DNA from: Stutzerimonas stutzeri
GTDB lineage: Bacteria > Pseudomonadota > Gammaproteobacteria > Pseudomonadales > Pseudomonadaceae
Length of the DNA: 64,000 nucleotides
Reading direction: 5' to 3'
Assembly (NCBI RefSeq): GCF_013522825.1
Contig: NZ_JAAMQZ010000001.1
Location: 62,001 to 126,000, forward strand
The number at the start of each line of letters is the position of its first letter. Positions within the stretch are counted from its first letter, which is position 1. The translations under genes and the position numbers were made by a program. Below the pieces are notes generated by a model. That model made no database searches, was not told the DNA's origin, and saw nothing but the letters and a program-made list of their open reading frames with translations. This document shows positions 1-8,412 of this stretch, piece after piece.

Positions 1-34
1 GACGGCCAGTGCCGTAATTTTGAGTCGCCGACAT
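1..34 (-). CDS. rpsI: 30S ribosomal protein S9, N-terminal fragment at window edge
   Basis: Only the first 11 codons are inside the window. On the minus strand an ATG at 34-32 opens a frame reading M-S-A-T-Q-N-Y-G-T-G-R, the characteristic start of pseudomonad ribosomal protein S9. It follows rplM by 14 bases, matching the conserved rplM-rpsI operon. S9 is a component of the small ribosomal subunit. The rest of the gene lies beyond position 1. The call rests on the short N-terminal match plus synteny. Confidence 0.85.
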   Translation of the reverse strand, partial: MSATQNYGTGR

Positions 35-48
35 AGTGAACTATTCCG

Positions 49-477
49 TTAAATCTTCAGTTCTTGGGGCTGCTGAGCGGTATGCGGATGGCTGGCACCC
101 TTGTACACCTTCAGCTTACGATACATGTCGCGACCCAGCGGATTCTTCGGCAGCATGCCTTTTACCGCGGTCTCGATCACACGTTCTGGCGCCTTGGCGA
201 TCAGCTTCTCGAAGTTGATCGACTTGATGCCACCCGGGAAACCGGAGTGGGAGTAGTACATCTTGTCGGTGGTCTTGGCACCGGTAACACGCACTTGCTC
301 GGCATTGATAACGACGATGTAGTCGCCGGTATCGACGTGAGGGGTGTATTCCGCCTTGTGCTTGCCACGCAGGCGGCTAGCGATCTCGGTTGCCAGACGA
401 CCCAGGGTCTGGCCGGCAGCGTCGACGACGAACCAGTCGCGCTTGACGGTTTCCGGTTTAGCAGTAAAAGTCTTCAT
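49..477 (-). CDS. rplM: 50S ribosomal protein L13
   Basis: Ribosomal protein L13, an early-assembling component of the large subunit that binds 23S rRNA. The 142-residue product has the usual bacterial length. It begins [15 protein letters not shown] and carries family signatures such as [20 protein letters not shown] (about residues 22-41) and the HSGFPGG segment near residue 77, and it ends in the conserved QQPQ region. It is the first gene of the rplM-rpsI operon, with rpsI 14 bases downstream. The assignment is secure. No unusual residues were seen. Confidence 0.98.
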   Translation of the reverse strand: MKTFTAKPETVKRDWFVVDAAGQTLGRLATEIASRLRGKHKAEYTPHVDTGDYIVVINAEQVRVTGAKTTDKMYYSHSGFPGGIKSINFEKLIAKAPERVIETAVKGMLPKNPLGRDMYRKLKVYKGASHPHTAQQPQELKI

Positions 478-892
478 TCGTTATAGCCTCAGGGGCCGCC
501 CTGAAAATAAGACGGCGAATCTTACTGAATGGTGCTCGTCCTGGCAAGACCAGGACAGCCGGAAACAGACGCTATCGGGGGCTCGGGTCAGCGCGTCCGC
601 TACGGCAGTGATTTGGCAGGCTAGGCATCCCCTGCCTTGGTTTTGTGTCGGCGGGCTAGGCATCCCCAGCGACAGGCTGCGGAATTATCCCGATTACCAG
701 CGAAATAGCAAGCAGCTTCGACCTGCGCAACGCCAGAACATGACAGCAGCGCACAAATACCATCGCCCCGACGGTTTTCTATCCCCAGCAGCAGCTTTCC
801 TCGCACGAACCAGTTCCCGCACGATCGGTCACAATTGCACCACTTATGATCCGTCCACTATCGATAAAGCTCCGCGACGAGGAGAAACAAGG
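478..892. other. Divergent intergenic region between rplM and the permease gene
   Basis: This 415-bp non-coding stretch separates the divergent rplM and ECF-type permease genes, so it must hold both promoters and the rplM leader. A 14-base sequence (GGCTAGGCATCCCC) occurs twice, at 619-632 and 654-667, in direct orientation and 35 bases apart. Apart from the Shine-Dalgarno-like GGAG just before the permease ATG at 893, I see no recognisable RNA gene or operator. Confidence 0.5.
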
Positions 893-1573
893 ATGATTGC
901 CGCCGAACTGCTCGCACCGTCCAGCCTCTTTCTGGGCTGGCTGCTCTATGCAGCCGGGCTGGCCTGGGCATGCATGCGAGCACCCTGGGTGGAGCTTTTC
1001 AGCGATACCCGCCGCCAGCACCTGATGTGCGGCGCGATGCTGGCGATCTTCCTGCTCTGGCTGGTCCGCCGGGATTTCGATTCCGGGCTGTCGGTACACT
1101 TCATCGGCCTGACGGCGGTGACCCTGCTGCTGGACTGGCCCCTGGCAATCCTCGCCGCCTTTATCGCCCAGGTCGGCCTGACCCTGATCGGCCATCAGCA
1201 GCCAAGCGCGCTGGGCCTCAATGGGGTGCTGCTGGTATTGATCCCGGTTGGCGTCACCTATCTGTGCGCACTGCTGGTCGAGCGCCTGCAGCCACGCAAT
1301 CTGTTCATCTATATATTCTTTTCGGGCTTCTTCGCCGCAGGTCTGGCAGCGCTGTTCTGCATTCTGGCCGGACTCGGCATCCTGCTGTTCGATGGACGCT
1401 ACCCGATGCCCCCCTGGCTCGATGACTTCGCCGGCTTCATCTGGCTGCTGATGTTTCCCGAAGCCTTCATCAACGGCACCGTAGTCAGCGCACTGGTCGT
1501 GTTCTACCCGGACTGGGTGGAAAACTTCAATCGAAGCCGTTACCTGCAGGCGCCGCCCTGGAATGATGAGTAG
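893..1573 (+). CDS. Energy-coupling-factor (CbiM-like) membrane permease family protein
   Basis: A 226-residue, very hydrophobic integral membrane protein with about six predicted membrane segments (roughly residues 8-25, 45-60, 68-105, 118-140, 150-175 and 190-210). It resembles the pseudomonad proteins annotated as energy-coupling factor ABC transporter permease, related to the CbiM/NikM substrate-binding membrane component of cobalt/nickel ECF transporters. The motif MFPEAFINGTVVSALVVFYP near the C terminus is typical of that group. The ATG at 893 was chosen because GGAG precedes it at 881-884 and the hydrophobic N terminus follows; the open frame extends further upstream without a better start. 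No ATPase or transmembrane partner gene lies beside it, so substrate and function are uncertain. Confidence 0.75.
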   Translation: MIAAELLAPSSLFLGWLLYAAGLAWACMRAPWVELFSDTRRQHLMCGAMLAIFLLWLVRRDFDSGLSVHFIGLTAVTLLLDWPLAILAAFIAQVGLTLIGHQQPSALGLNGVLLVLIPVGVTYLCALLVERLQPRNLFIYIFFSGFFAAGLAALFCILAGLGILLFDGRYPMPPWLDDFAGFIWLLMFPEAFINGTVVSALVVFYPDWVENFNRSRYLQAPPWNDE

Positions 1574-1639
1574 GAATCAGCGAGCTGGCGATGCTTACCG
1601 CCAACTCGCCCATACGGCAGAAACACCTTTGGCAGGCCG

Positions 1640-1837
1640 TCAATGCCGGCGTGGCGGCACATCGCCCGAGAACACATCGTCTTCCAGCTCGTCGCCGGGG
1701 ATCACGTGCTCCTCCGAAGCCCAGGCGCCCAGGTCGATCAGCTTGCAGCGATCCGAGCAGAAAGGCCGGTTCGGGCTCTGCGGCCCCCACTCCACCGGCG
1801 CACGACAGGTTGGACATTCAACTACGGCAGTACTCAT
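1640..1837 (-). CDS. yacG: DNA gyrase inhibitor YacG, zinc-ribbon protein
   Basis: A 65-residue protein matching YacG, which in Escherichia coli binds the C-terminal part of GyrB and inhibits gyrase. The four zinc ligands are visible as C-P-T-C near residues 9-12 and C-S-D-R-C near residues 28-32, followed by the conserved [14 protein letters not shown] segment. Its start codon overlaps the coaE stop in an ATGA arrangement (1834-1837), so the two are translationally coupled, as in other pseudomonads. Length and composition are normal for the family. Confidence 0.95.
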   Translation of the reverse strand: MSTAVVECPTCRAPVEWGPQSPNRPFCSDRCKLIDLGAWASEEHVIPGDELEDDVFSGDVPPRRH

Positions 1838-2454
1838 TCCTGACCTCCTCGCAGCGTCAGATAGAAATTGTGCAGGCGCTCGACCTCAGCCTTCAGCCAG
1901 CTCATGTCACTATCATTGAGCAGCACGTCATCGGCATGACGCAGGCGCTCTTCGCGACTGGCCTGAGCCTTGAGGATGGCACGAATCTGCTCTTCGCTGG
2001 CCTGATCGCGCCGGGCGGCACGCTGCAGCTGCAGCGCCTCGGGCACATCGACCACCAGCACACGGTCGGCCTGGCGGTATTGACCGGACTCGATCAGCAG
2101 CGGCGAAACCATGATCGCATAGGGCGACTGCGCCCTGGCCAGATGCTCGGCAATCTCCTGACGAATCAGCGGATGCAGCAACTGCTCGAGCCACTTGCGC
2201 TGCTCCGGGTCCTCGAAAACCAGCCCGCGCAACACCGCCCGATCCAGGCTTCCATCCGACGCGAGGACGCTCTCACCGAAGCGCTGCGCAATCAGCCCCA
2301 ACGCCGGCCTGCCGGGTTCGACGACCCAGCGCGCCGCATGGTCGGCATCCACCCAGTGCACGCCGAGCTCGCCGAACGCCTCGGCCACCGCACTCTTGCC
2401 GCTGCCGATACCGCCGGTCAAACCCAGCACCCATGGCTTCTTCGTCGGACTCAT
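1834..2454 (-). CDS. coaE: Dephospho-CoA kinase
   Basis: Catalyses the last step of coenzyme A synthesis, ATP-dependent phosphorylation of the 3'-hydroxyl of dephospho-CoA. The 206-residue product starts MSPTKKPW and has the P-loop [11 protein letters not shown] at about residues 10-20, the DAD substrate-binding motif near residue 37 and the VSPLLIESG segment near residue 117. The ATG at 2454 gives the normal family length; an upstream open extension to 2673 is not conserved-looking. In many pseudomonads coaE follows pilD of the pilBCD cluster; here the gene before it on the same strand is an exporter. yacG overlaps its 3' end. Confidence 0.96.
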   Translation of the reverse strand: MSPTKKPWVLGLTGGIGSGKSAVAEAFGELGVHWVDADHAARWVVEPGRPALGLIAQRFGESVLASDGSLDRAVLRGLVFEDPEQRKWLEQLLHPLIRQEIAEHLARAQSPYAIMVSPLLIESGQYRQADRVLVVDVPEALQLQRAARRDQASEEQIRAILKAQASREERLRHADDVLLNDSDMSWLKAEVERLHNFYLTLRGGQE

Positions 2455-2579
2455 CAGCACATCATCCAGCCAAAAAACGACGCGCAGTAGTAACGCCTTG
2501 CAGGGACAGATGCAACAGCCTGCGGAGTCGCCACTCCAGACTCTCCTCGACACATGTGCGCTCGAAAGACAGGCGTCTC

Positions 2580-3992
2580 TTATTCCAGGTCCACAAGCCG
2601 AGCAGCCATCTTCTGCTTGCTGTCCAGTTGAAAGAACAGCGCGGCGGCCAGCATCGACATGCCGCCGATACACAGAAAGGTCATCTGGAAGGCCTGCAGC
2701 ACGGCCTCGCCATCGCTACCGGGAAGGGTAAAGCCGCCCAGCAAGGCCCCGGCGGCAGCGACGCCGAGACTCATGGACAGCTGCACCACCACCGACAGCA
2801 GGCTGTTGCCGCTGCTGGCGTCCTGATAGCTGAGCCCGACCAGGGTAACGGTGTTCATCGCCGTGAACTGCATCGAGTTGACCATGCCGATCAGGCTCAG
2901 GTGCAGCAGCAACAGCAGCGTGGGCGTAGCGGCATCGATGGTGGCCAGGCTGGCGATGAGGCCACCCAGCAGCAAGGTGTTGCCAATGAGGATGCGCCGG
3001 TAGCCGAGGCGATCGATCAGCGGCTTGGCCAGCGGCTTGATCAGCATGGCGCCAAGCGCCAGCGGAATCATCATCATCCCCGCCTGCGCCGGCGAATAGC
3101 CCAGCGCCACCTGTAGCAACAGCGGCAGCAGGAAGGGCAGCGCGCCACTGCCCAGCCGAGCGAACAGATTGCCGAAGATGCCTACGGCGAAACTGCGGGT
3201 ACGGAACAGCGAAGGACTGAACAGCGGTTTTTCGATATGCCCGGCACGCAGCCAGTAGGCGGTCAGACAGGCAAGGCCGATGACGATCAGAAGCAGCACG
3301 CGGGCATGCGGCATATGCATTTCGCCCAGACCTTCCAGCGCGATGGTGATCAGCACCATCGCCGCCCCGAACAGGATGAAACCGAAGGTATCGAAGCGTA
3401 TCCGCTCGGCGCTTTTCAGGTCGGGCATGAAGCGAAACGCCGCGATGCCGCCCAGCAGCCCCACCGGCAGGTTGATCAGGAATATCCAGTGCCAGGACGC
3501 ATACTCGACCAGCCAGCCACCCAGTGTCGGACCGATCAGCGGGCCGACCATGCCAGGCAACGCGATAAAGGTCATCACCCGCACGAACTCGCTGCGCGGA
3601 TAGGCACGCAGCACCACCAGACGCCCCACCGGCAGCATCAGCGCCCCACCCATGCCCTGTATCACACGCGAGATCACCAACTGGTTGAAGCTGGTGGACA
3701 TCGCGCAGAACAGCGAACCGAGGGTGAACAGCACGATGGCGGAAAAGAAGATACGCCGCGTGCCGAAGCGGTCCGCCAGCCATCCCGACGCCGGGATCAG
3801 CAACGCCACGGTCAGCATGTAAGCGATGACCACGCCCTGCATGCGCAGCGGATCCTCGGCCAGATCCCGCGCCATGGCCGGCAGGGCCGTGTTGAGAATG
3901 GTGCCGTCGAGGGTTTGCATGAAGAACGCGATGGCGACCAGCCACGGCAGCACCCGGGCGGTGCGGGCGTCCAGCACAGCGGTTTGAGGCAT
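2580..3992 (-). CDS. MFS multidrug exporter, DHA2 family, MdtD-like
   Basis: A 470-residue inner-membrane transporter of the major facilitator superfamily with about 14 hydrophobic segments, as in the DHA2 (EmrB/QacA) branch. The sequence closely follows E. coli MdtD along its length: [17 protein letters not shown] in the first helix, [11 protein letters not shown] (motif A) near residue 68, and a helix-5 motif region [25 protein letters not shown] near residue 140. It probably uses the proton gradient to export small molecules, but the substrate cannot be told. The start at 3992 has AGGGAA just upstream; a longer frame to 4046 has no such signal. It is not next to an RND or membrane-fusion gene, unlike E. 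coli mdtD. Confidence 0.85.
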   Translation of the reverse strand: MPQTAVLDARTARVLPWLVAIAFFMQTLDGTILNTALPAMARDLAEDPLRMQGVVIAYMLTVALLIPASGWLADRFGTRRIFFSAIVLFTLGSLFCAMSTSFNQLVISRVIQGMGGALMLPVGRLVVLRAYPRSEFVRVMTFIALPGMVGPLIGPTLGGWLVEYASWHWIFLINLPVGLLGGIAAFRFMPDLKSAERIRFDTFGFILFGAAMVLITIALEGLGEMHMPHARVLLLIVIGLACLTAYWLRAGHIEKPLFSPSLFRTRSFAVGIFGNLFARLGSGALPFLLPLLLQVALGYSPAQAGMMMIPLALGAMLIKPLAKPLIDRLGYRRILIGNTLLLGGLIASLATIDAATPTLLLLLHLSLIGMVNSMQFTAMNTVTLVGLSYQDASSGNSLLSVVVQLSMSLGVAAAGALLGGFTLPGSDGEAVLQAFQMTFLCIGGMSMLAAALFFQLDSKQKMAARLVDLE

Positions 3993-4308
3993 GGGCTTCC
4001 CTGATTGAAAAATACATATGGTAGGCCGCGAGCCAGCTCGACACACAGCTCATTTCCGCTCGCGGCGCTTTCCTGAACGCCGCCGCGCGGTCTGATGAAC
4101 CGGCTCGCAAGGGTGTGACAACTTAACGCAGCGGGATGCTCGTAGCCCTTTTCATCCGCACGCTTGAGCCTGCCGAGCCTTCACCTCAGAGCAGACCCGC
4201 CCTATACGTAACAAAGTATTTCCGTCAGAATTGACGCGAATCATTATCGTTAACCCTTGCGGATGCGAGTCTTGCTTCGTCATTCATAACGCTCCTTACG
4301 GAGGCTAC
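3993..4308. other. Divergent intergenic region between the MFS gene and ftrA
   Basis: A 316-bp non-coding region separating two divergent transcription units. The only feature I can support is the Fur-box-like sequence at 4230-4248 upstream of the iron-uptake genes. The part nearest the exporter holds no recognisable operator. Confidence 0.5.
4230..4248 (+). promoter_or_regulatory. Probable Fur box upstream of ftrABCD
   Basis: ATTGACGCGAATCATTATC matches the 19-bp Fur consensus GATAATGATAATCATTATC at 13 positions, including the whole right half AATCATTATC. It lies about 60 bases before the ftrA start codon, where ferric-uptake-regulator repression would be expected for an iron importer. The site is read directly; Fur control is inferred. 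Confidence 0.65.
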
Positions 4309-4842
4309 ATGCGTATTCCCGTTACCCTCGCCATCGCATCGCTGATGCTGACGCCCCTCGCCCAGGCCAAGGAATATCCCATCGGTGAACCACAGCAATG
4401 CGGCGGCATGGAAGTCGGCGCAGTGTACCTGCAGCCGGTGGAGATGGAGCCGGCTGGCATGATGCGCGCCACAGCCGAATCCGACATCCATCTGGAAGCC
4501 GACATCGCCGCCACCGAAGACAACCGCAACGGCTGGCAGGAAGGCAGCTTCGTGCCCTACCTGAACATCAAATATTCGCTGAGCAAGAAAGGCTCGGACG
4601 AGAAGATCGAAGGCGACTTCCACCCGATGGTGGCCAACGACGGCCCGCATTACGGCGACAACGTCAAGCTGATGGGCCCCGGCAAGTACCAGCTGACCTT
4701 CACCATCCTGCCGCCGGGTGGCGATCACGCCATGTTCGGTCGTCATGTCGACAAGGAAACCGGCGTCGCGCCCTGGTTCGAACGCTGCGAGCTGAACTAC
4801 GAGTTCACCTACGCCGGCATCGGCAAGAAAGGCGGCTATTGA
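4309..4842 (+). CDS. ftrA: Periplasmic Fe(II)-binding P19-family protein FtrA
   Basis: A P19/FetP/FtrA-type periplasmic metal-binding protein of 177 residues with a cleavable signal peptide (about residues 1-20, ending AQA). Members of this family bind copper and iron and feed iron to an Ftr1-type permease. The N-terminal mature region contains the Met/Glu-rich stretch GGMEVGAVYLQPVEMEPAGM and later DIHLEADIAA, which carry the metal ligands in homologues. The ATG at 4309 is preceded by GGAGG and gives a proper signal peptide. It is the first gene of a four-gene operon with a cupredoxin, an FTR1 permease and a polyferredoxin, the arrangement known as FtrABCD in Brucella and Bordetella. Confidence 0.88.
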   Translation: MRIPVTLAIASLMLTPLAQAKEYPIGEPQQCGGMEVGAVYLQPVEMEPAGMMRATAESDIHLEADIAATEDNRNGWQEGSFVPYLNIKYSLSKKGSDEKIEGDFHPMVANDGPHYGDNVKLMGPGKYQLTFTILPPGGDHAMFGRHVDKETGVAPWFERCELNYEFTYAGIGKKGGY

Positions 4843-4856
4843 GCCGGAGGCCAGCC

Positions 4857-5189
4857 ATGCGACGCGCCCTGTTGCACCTGCTGCCCCTGTTCGTCGTCGG
4901 CTTTGCCGGCGGCGCCCAGGCTGGCCTGCCCACTTACGAGCTGACCATCCGCGACGGCCATTTCGAGCCGGCGACCCTGGAGGTGCCGGCCCGTCAGCGC
5001 TTCAAGATCATCATCAACAACGCCGGCAGCGGCCCCACCGAGTTCGAGAGCACGCCGCTGCGAGTGGAAAAGGTCCTCTCCGCCGGCGTCACCTCGTTCG
5101 TCGTGATTCACCCGCTGAAACCGGGCCGCTATCCCTTCTTCGACGAGTTCCACATGGATCTTCCCGAAGGGGAAATCATCGCCAAGTAG
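4857..5189 (+). CDS. ftrB: Periplasmic cupredoxin-domain protein FtrB
   Basis: A 110-residue exported protein with a signal peptide (about residues 1-22, GGAQA) followed by a cupredoxin_1-type beta sandwich. In FtrABCD systems this partner is thought to help oxidise ferrous iron or pass copper to the FtrA protein before the permease moves iron across the inner membrane. The ATG at 4857 is preceded by GGAGG and follows the ftrA stop by 14 bases, so the genes are co-transcribed. Homology is judged from fold-like pattern, size and context; individual copper ligands cannot be assigned with certainty. Confidence 0.82.
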   Translation: MRRALLHLLPLFVVGFAGGAQAGLPTYELTIRDGHFEPATLEVPARQRFKIIINNAGSGPTEFESTPLRVEKVLSAGVTSFVVIHPLKPGRYPFFDEFHMDLPEGEIIAK

Positions 5190-5265
5190 TCCCTGTGGCC
5201 TGCACGGCTGCGGCCTCGATAGCGAAACCGAGCCCGCCATCAGGCCACCCGACAGGAGAAGCGCC

Positions 5266-6123
5266 ATGGGCCAATCCATGTTCATCGTCTGGCGCGAAAG
5301 CGTCGAGGCCCTGCTGGTCATCGGCATTCTGCACGCCTGGCTGAGCCAGCAACCGGATAATCGCCATGCGTTGCGCATGCTCTGGGGTGGCGTGGCCGCC
5401 GGGCTTGGGCTGGCGACGCTGCTGGCCTGGGGCATTCTCAGCGCTGGCGACTGGCTGGCCGGCCCGGCGGGCGAATGGTTCCAGTGCGCCATGCTGCTGG
5501 TGGCCAGCCTGCTGATCCTGCAGATGGTCGGCTGGATGCACCACCACGGGCGCGACCTCAAGCGCAGCCTGATCGACAACGCCAGCGCACACCTGAGCCA
5601 GGGCAGCGGCATCGGCCTGCTGGTGCTGGCTATGCTCGCCGTGGCCCGCGAAGGGAGCGAGACGGTGGTGTTTCTCTATGGCATCGGCCATCAGCAGCAA
5701 GGCACGGACCTGATCGGTTTCGCCATCGGCGGCGTGCTTGGCTTCGTCCTCGCGCTGCTCAGCTACGCCGCACTGCAAGCCGGCAGCCGGCTGTTTTCCT
5801 GGAAGCGTTTCTTCAAGGTCAGCGAAGCCCTGTTGCTGCTGCTCGGCGCGGCCCTGCTCATGGCCGGGCTCGACCGCTTCAGCGGCCAGTTGATGGGCAT
5901 GGACATTCCGGAAGTGTTCTACAGCCTCTTCGGCGATCCGCTCTGGGACACCTCCGCCCTGCTCGATGACGGCGGCCCCCTGGGCAGCACCGTCGCGGGG
6001 CTCACCGGCTACCGCGCCATGCCATCGCTGGCCGCCGTGGCGCTGATGGGGCTGTACTGGCTGGCCGTCTGGGCCTGGTTGCGAGCGAAACCGGAGGCTC
6101 GTCTGGAGGCTCGCGTCGCATGA
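5266..6123 (+). CDS. ftrC: FTR1-family iron permease FtrC
   Basis: An inner-membrane iron permease of 285 residues related to EfeU and yeast Ftr1p. Both family signatures are present: R-E-S-V-E at residues 10-14 in the first helix and R-E-G-S-E near residue 128, the glutamates of which bind iron. About seven hydrophobic segments are visible. The gene is third in the ftr operon, 76 bases after ftrB, with an AGGAGAA Shine-Dalgarno just upstream, and its stop overlaps the start of ftrD (ATGA). It probably moves iron delivered by FtrA/FtrB. Confidence 0.9.
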   Translation: MGQSMFIVWRESVEALLVIGILHAWLSQQPDNRHALRMLWGGVAAGLGLATLLAWGILSAGDWLAGPAGEWFQCAMLLVASLLILQMVGWMHHHGRDLKRSLIDNASAHLSQGSGIGLLVLAMLAVAREGSETVVFLYGIGHQQQGTDLIGFAIGGVLGFVLALLSYAALQAGSRLFSWKRFFKVSEALLLLLGAALLMAGLDRFSGQLMGMDIPEVFYSLFGDPLWDTSALLDDGGPLGSTVAGLTGYRAMPSLAAVALMGLYWLAVWAWLRAKPEARLEARVA

Positions 6124-7496
6124 TCACCAACGCTCCCTGGCTGGCGCGCGTCGGTGACCTGCTGCGCCAGCATGCCAAGGCCATCCGGCTGATCCAGTGG
6201 CTGGTAGTCGGCTTTTATCTGATCCTGCTGCTGGTGCCAGCCGTCCTCTCACTGCCGCCGTCCGAGGCGCGCATGCTCGACAACATCACGGTGTTCGCCC
6301 AGTTCCTGTTCTGGGGACTCTGGTGGCCCTTCGTGCTGCTGTCGATGGTGTTCTTCGGTCGCCTCTGGTGCGGCGTGCTCTGCCCGGAGGGCTCGCTCAG
6401 CGAATGGATCAGCTGGCGCGGGCTGAACAAGGGTACGCCGCGCTGGATTCGCTGGAGCGGCTGGCCGACCGTCGCCTTCATTCTGACCACCGTCTATGGC
6501 CAGCTGATCAGCGTGTACGACTATGGCCGGGCCGCGGCGCTGATTCTCGGCGGCTCGACCGTGGCCGCGATGCTGGTGGGCTTCCTCTACGGACGTGGCA
6601 AGCGCGTCTGGTGCCGGCACCTGTGCCCGGTGAGCGGCGTGTTCAGCCTGCTCGCGCGCCTGGCGCCGGTCCACTACAAGGTGGACGAGGAGCGCTGGCA
6701 GGCCAATCAGGGGCCGCACCTGCCCACACCCAACTGCGCGCCGCTGATCGACATCCGCCGCATGCAGGGCAACAGCGACTGCCACGCCTGCGGTCGCTGC
6801 AGCGGCCAGCGTGGTGCCGTCGCCCTCGCCGCTCGTTCGCCCAATGAGGAAATCCTTATCGTCGGCGGGCAATCGCAACAGGGCCATTGGGACAGTACCT
6901 TGCTGCTGTTCGGCATGATCGGCCTGGCGATGGGCGCCTTCCAGTGGACGGTCAGCCCCTGGTTCATCACGCTCAAGCAGACCGCCGCCGAATGGCTGGT
7001 GGATCGCGATATCTTCTGGCCGCTCGAAGCCAACGCGCCCTGGTGGCTGCTGACGCACTATCCGCAGGCCAACGATGCCTTCAGCTGGCTCGATGGCGCG
7101 GCGATCCTGAGCTATATCGGCGCCAGTTCGCTGGTGATCGGCGGCGCGCTCTGGTTGCTGCTGCGTGGCGCGGTACGCCTGATGAACCGGGGCGACAACC
7201 TGTTCCACCACCTGGCGCTGACCTTGACGCCACTCGGCGGGGCCGGGCTGTTTCTCGGCCTCTCGGCGACGACCATCAAGCTGTTGCGTTATGAAGGTTT
7301 CATCCTCGCCTGGGCGCAGCCAACCCGAGCGCTGATGCTGGCCGGTGCGGTGGCCTGGAGCCTCTACCTGGCCTGGCAGGTGATCAGCCGCCACGGCGCC
7401 AACGGCCTGCGCCGACTGACCGCCCTTGCCTGTGTGGGCCTGGGCAGCGCGGTCGTCGGCTATGGTTGGTATCTGCAGTTCTGGGGCTGGAGCTGA
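6120..7496 (+). CDS. ftrD: Membrane polyferredoxin FtrD, electron-transfer partner of the iron permease
   Basis: A 458-residue membrane protein of the NapH/4Fe-4S-binding family. It has hydrophobic helices and cysteine motifs C-G-V-L-C-P near residue 84, C-R-H-L-C-P near residue 165 and C-H-A-C-G-R-C near residue 223, consistent with two or more iron-sulfur clusters. In FtrABCD systems FtrD is proposed to accept the electron released when periplasmic Fe(II) is oxidised during uptake. The start overlaps the ftrC stop by four bases, giving translational coupling. The C-terminal half has further membrane helices. Partner role is inferred from operon context. Confidence 0.85.
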   Translation: MITNAPWLARVGDLLRQHAKAIRLIQWLVVGFYLILLLVPAVLSLPPSEARMLDNITVFAQFLFWGLWWPFVLLSMVFFGRLWCGVLCPEGSLSEWISWRGLNKGTPRWIRWSGWPTVAFILTTVYGQLISVYDYGRAAALILGGSTVAAMLVGFLYGRGKRVWCRHLCPVSGVFSLLARLAPVHYKVDEERWQANQGPHLPTPNCAPLIDIRRMQGNSDCHACGRCSGQRGAVALAARSPNEEILIVGGQSQQGHWDSTLLLFGMIGLAMGAFQWTVSPWFITLKQTAAEWLVDRDIFWPLEANAPWWLLTHYPQANDAFSWLDGAAILSYIGASSLVIGGALWLLLRGAVRLMNRGDNLFHHLALTLTPLGGAGLFLGLSATTIKLLRYEGFILAWAQPTRALMLAGAVAWSLYLAWQVISRHGANGLRRLTALACVGLGSAVVGYGWYLQFWGWS

Positions 7497-7523
7497 GGTT
7501 CGCGGGATCGAGCCATGCCCTGC

Positions 7524-8219
7524 TCAACCGCGCAATACGAATGATGGAAACAGCTTGCCCATGCGCTCCCACAGACGCAGCTGATCATGGGGGGCGCGGC
7601 TGTCCGGCAGGCTCTCGTCGAGCATCCGGGCGGTGCGCACGCATTGCACGACGAAGCGCTCGACGCCTTGCCTGCGCAGGCGCTGGGCCATCTGCCAGAG
7701 CCGATCGGCATCGAACAGGTGCCAGTGCACGGTGGTGCGGCATTCATGGGCGACGCCGCTGTCGAGCAGATGCTCGAGGCTTTTCCAGTTGGCCTGGCCG
7801 CTTCCCTCCACACCGGTGATCAGCGTGCTGTGCTCCGGCAGGGCCTTGATGTCGAAACCCACCCAGTCCACCAGCGGCAATACCTGGCGAAACAGCCTGG
7901 GTTTGATCCCCGCGCTGTGCAGGCCGATCTTGAAGCCCATGGCGCGCACCTGGGCAATCGCCTCGGGCAAGGCCAGCTGCAGGGTCGGTTCACCACCGCT
8001 GAAGACGACCGCTTCGAGCAGGCCGACGCGCTGTTCGAGGAAGTCGATAATTTCCTCCCAGGATCTTTCCTGCGCGCCGCAGGCCGGAATCAGCTGCGGA
8101 TTGTGACAGTAGCGACAGCGCCAGCCACAACCCTGGCAGAACAGCACGCAGGCCAGGTGATCGGGAAAATCCAGTGTGGTCAGGGGGACCAGCCCCCCGA
8201 CCCGTAACGTCGCGATCAC
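7524..8219 (-). CDS. nrdG: Anaerobic ribonucleotide reductase activating enzyme (radical SAM)
   Basis: Generates the glycyl radical on class III ribonucleotide reductase using S-adenosylmethionine and a [4Fe-4S] cluster. The 231-residue product has the radical-SAM motif C-G-W-R-C-R-Y-C (C31, C35, C38), and FSGGEPTLQ follows near residue 76. I chose a GTG start at 8219 because it overlaps the stop of the preceding small gene in a GTGA junction and places the TLDFPD motif at the usual distance from the N terminus. The frame remains open upstream only by reading through the neighbouring gene. It closes the nrdD operon. Confidence 0.92.
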   Translation of the reverse strand: MIATLRVGGLVPLTTLDFPDHLACVLFCQGCGWRCRYCHNPQLIPACGAQERSWEEIIDFLEQRVGLLEAVVFSGGEPTLQLALPEAIAQVRAMGFKIGLHSAGIKPRLFRQVLPLVDWVGFDIKALPEHSTLITGVEGSGQANWKSLEHLLDSGVAHECRTTVHWHLFDADRLWQMAQRLRRQGVERFVVQCVRTARMLDESLPDSRAPHDQLRLWERMGKLFPSFVLRG

Positions 8220-8383
8220 GCAACCGCTGCCTGCGCGGCGGCTTCGGTGAAGTGCTGCCGCTCGCGGTGCTCGGACTGCTTGCCGGGATTGAACGCGGCG
8301 ACCGGGCGGTGATAACCCATGACGCGGGTCCAGACCTCGCAGCGCTGGCGCTGGGCTTCGGGTAGTTGAATCGTTTGCTTCAT
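8216..8383 (-). CDS. Separate glycyl-radical peptide of anaerobic ribonucleotide reductase
   Basis: A 55-residue protein whose centre, RVMGYHRPVAAFNPGKQ (residues 20-36), matches the C-terminal glycyl-radical loop of class III NrdD, which reads R-x-x-G-Y-L...N-x-G-K in complete enzymes. Gly23 is the expected radical site. The main nrdD product upstream ends right after its zinc-cysteine motif and lacks this loop, so the two chains together make one normal-length NrdD. The ATG at 8383 has GGAG upstream and is 29 bases after the nrdD stop; its own stop overlaps the nrdG start. I believe this split form recurs in pseudomonads rather than being a new frameshift, but could not check. Confidence 0.85.
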   Translation of the reverse strand: MKQTIQLPEAQRQRCEVWTRVMGYHRPVAAFNPGKQSEHRERQHFTEAAAQAAVA

Positions 8384-8412
8384 GGTGCTCACTCCGTTGG
8401 GTTGGAAAGGGT

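Noticed and set aside
344..892. Upstream extension of the ECF-permease frame
   Set aside because: The extension runs into rplM and lacks hydrophobic or conserved character; the ATG at 893 is preceded by GGAG.
4857..5189. Extending ftrB upstream to 4398
   Set aside because: The extension overlaps ftrA in another frame; the ATG at 4857 has a good ribosome site and gives a signal peptide.
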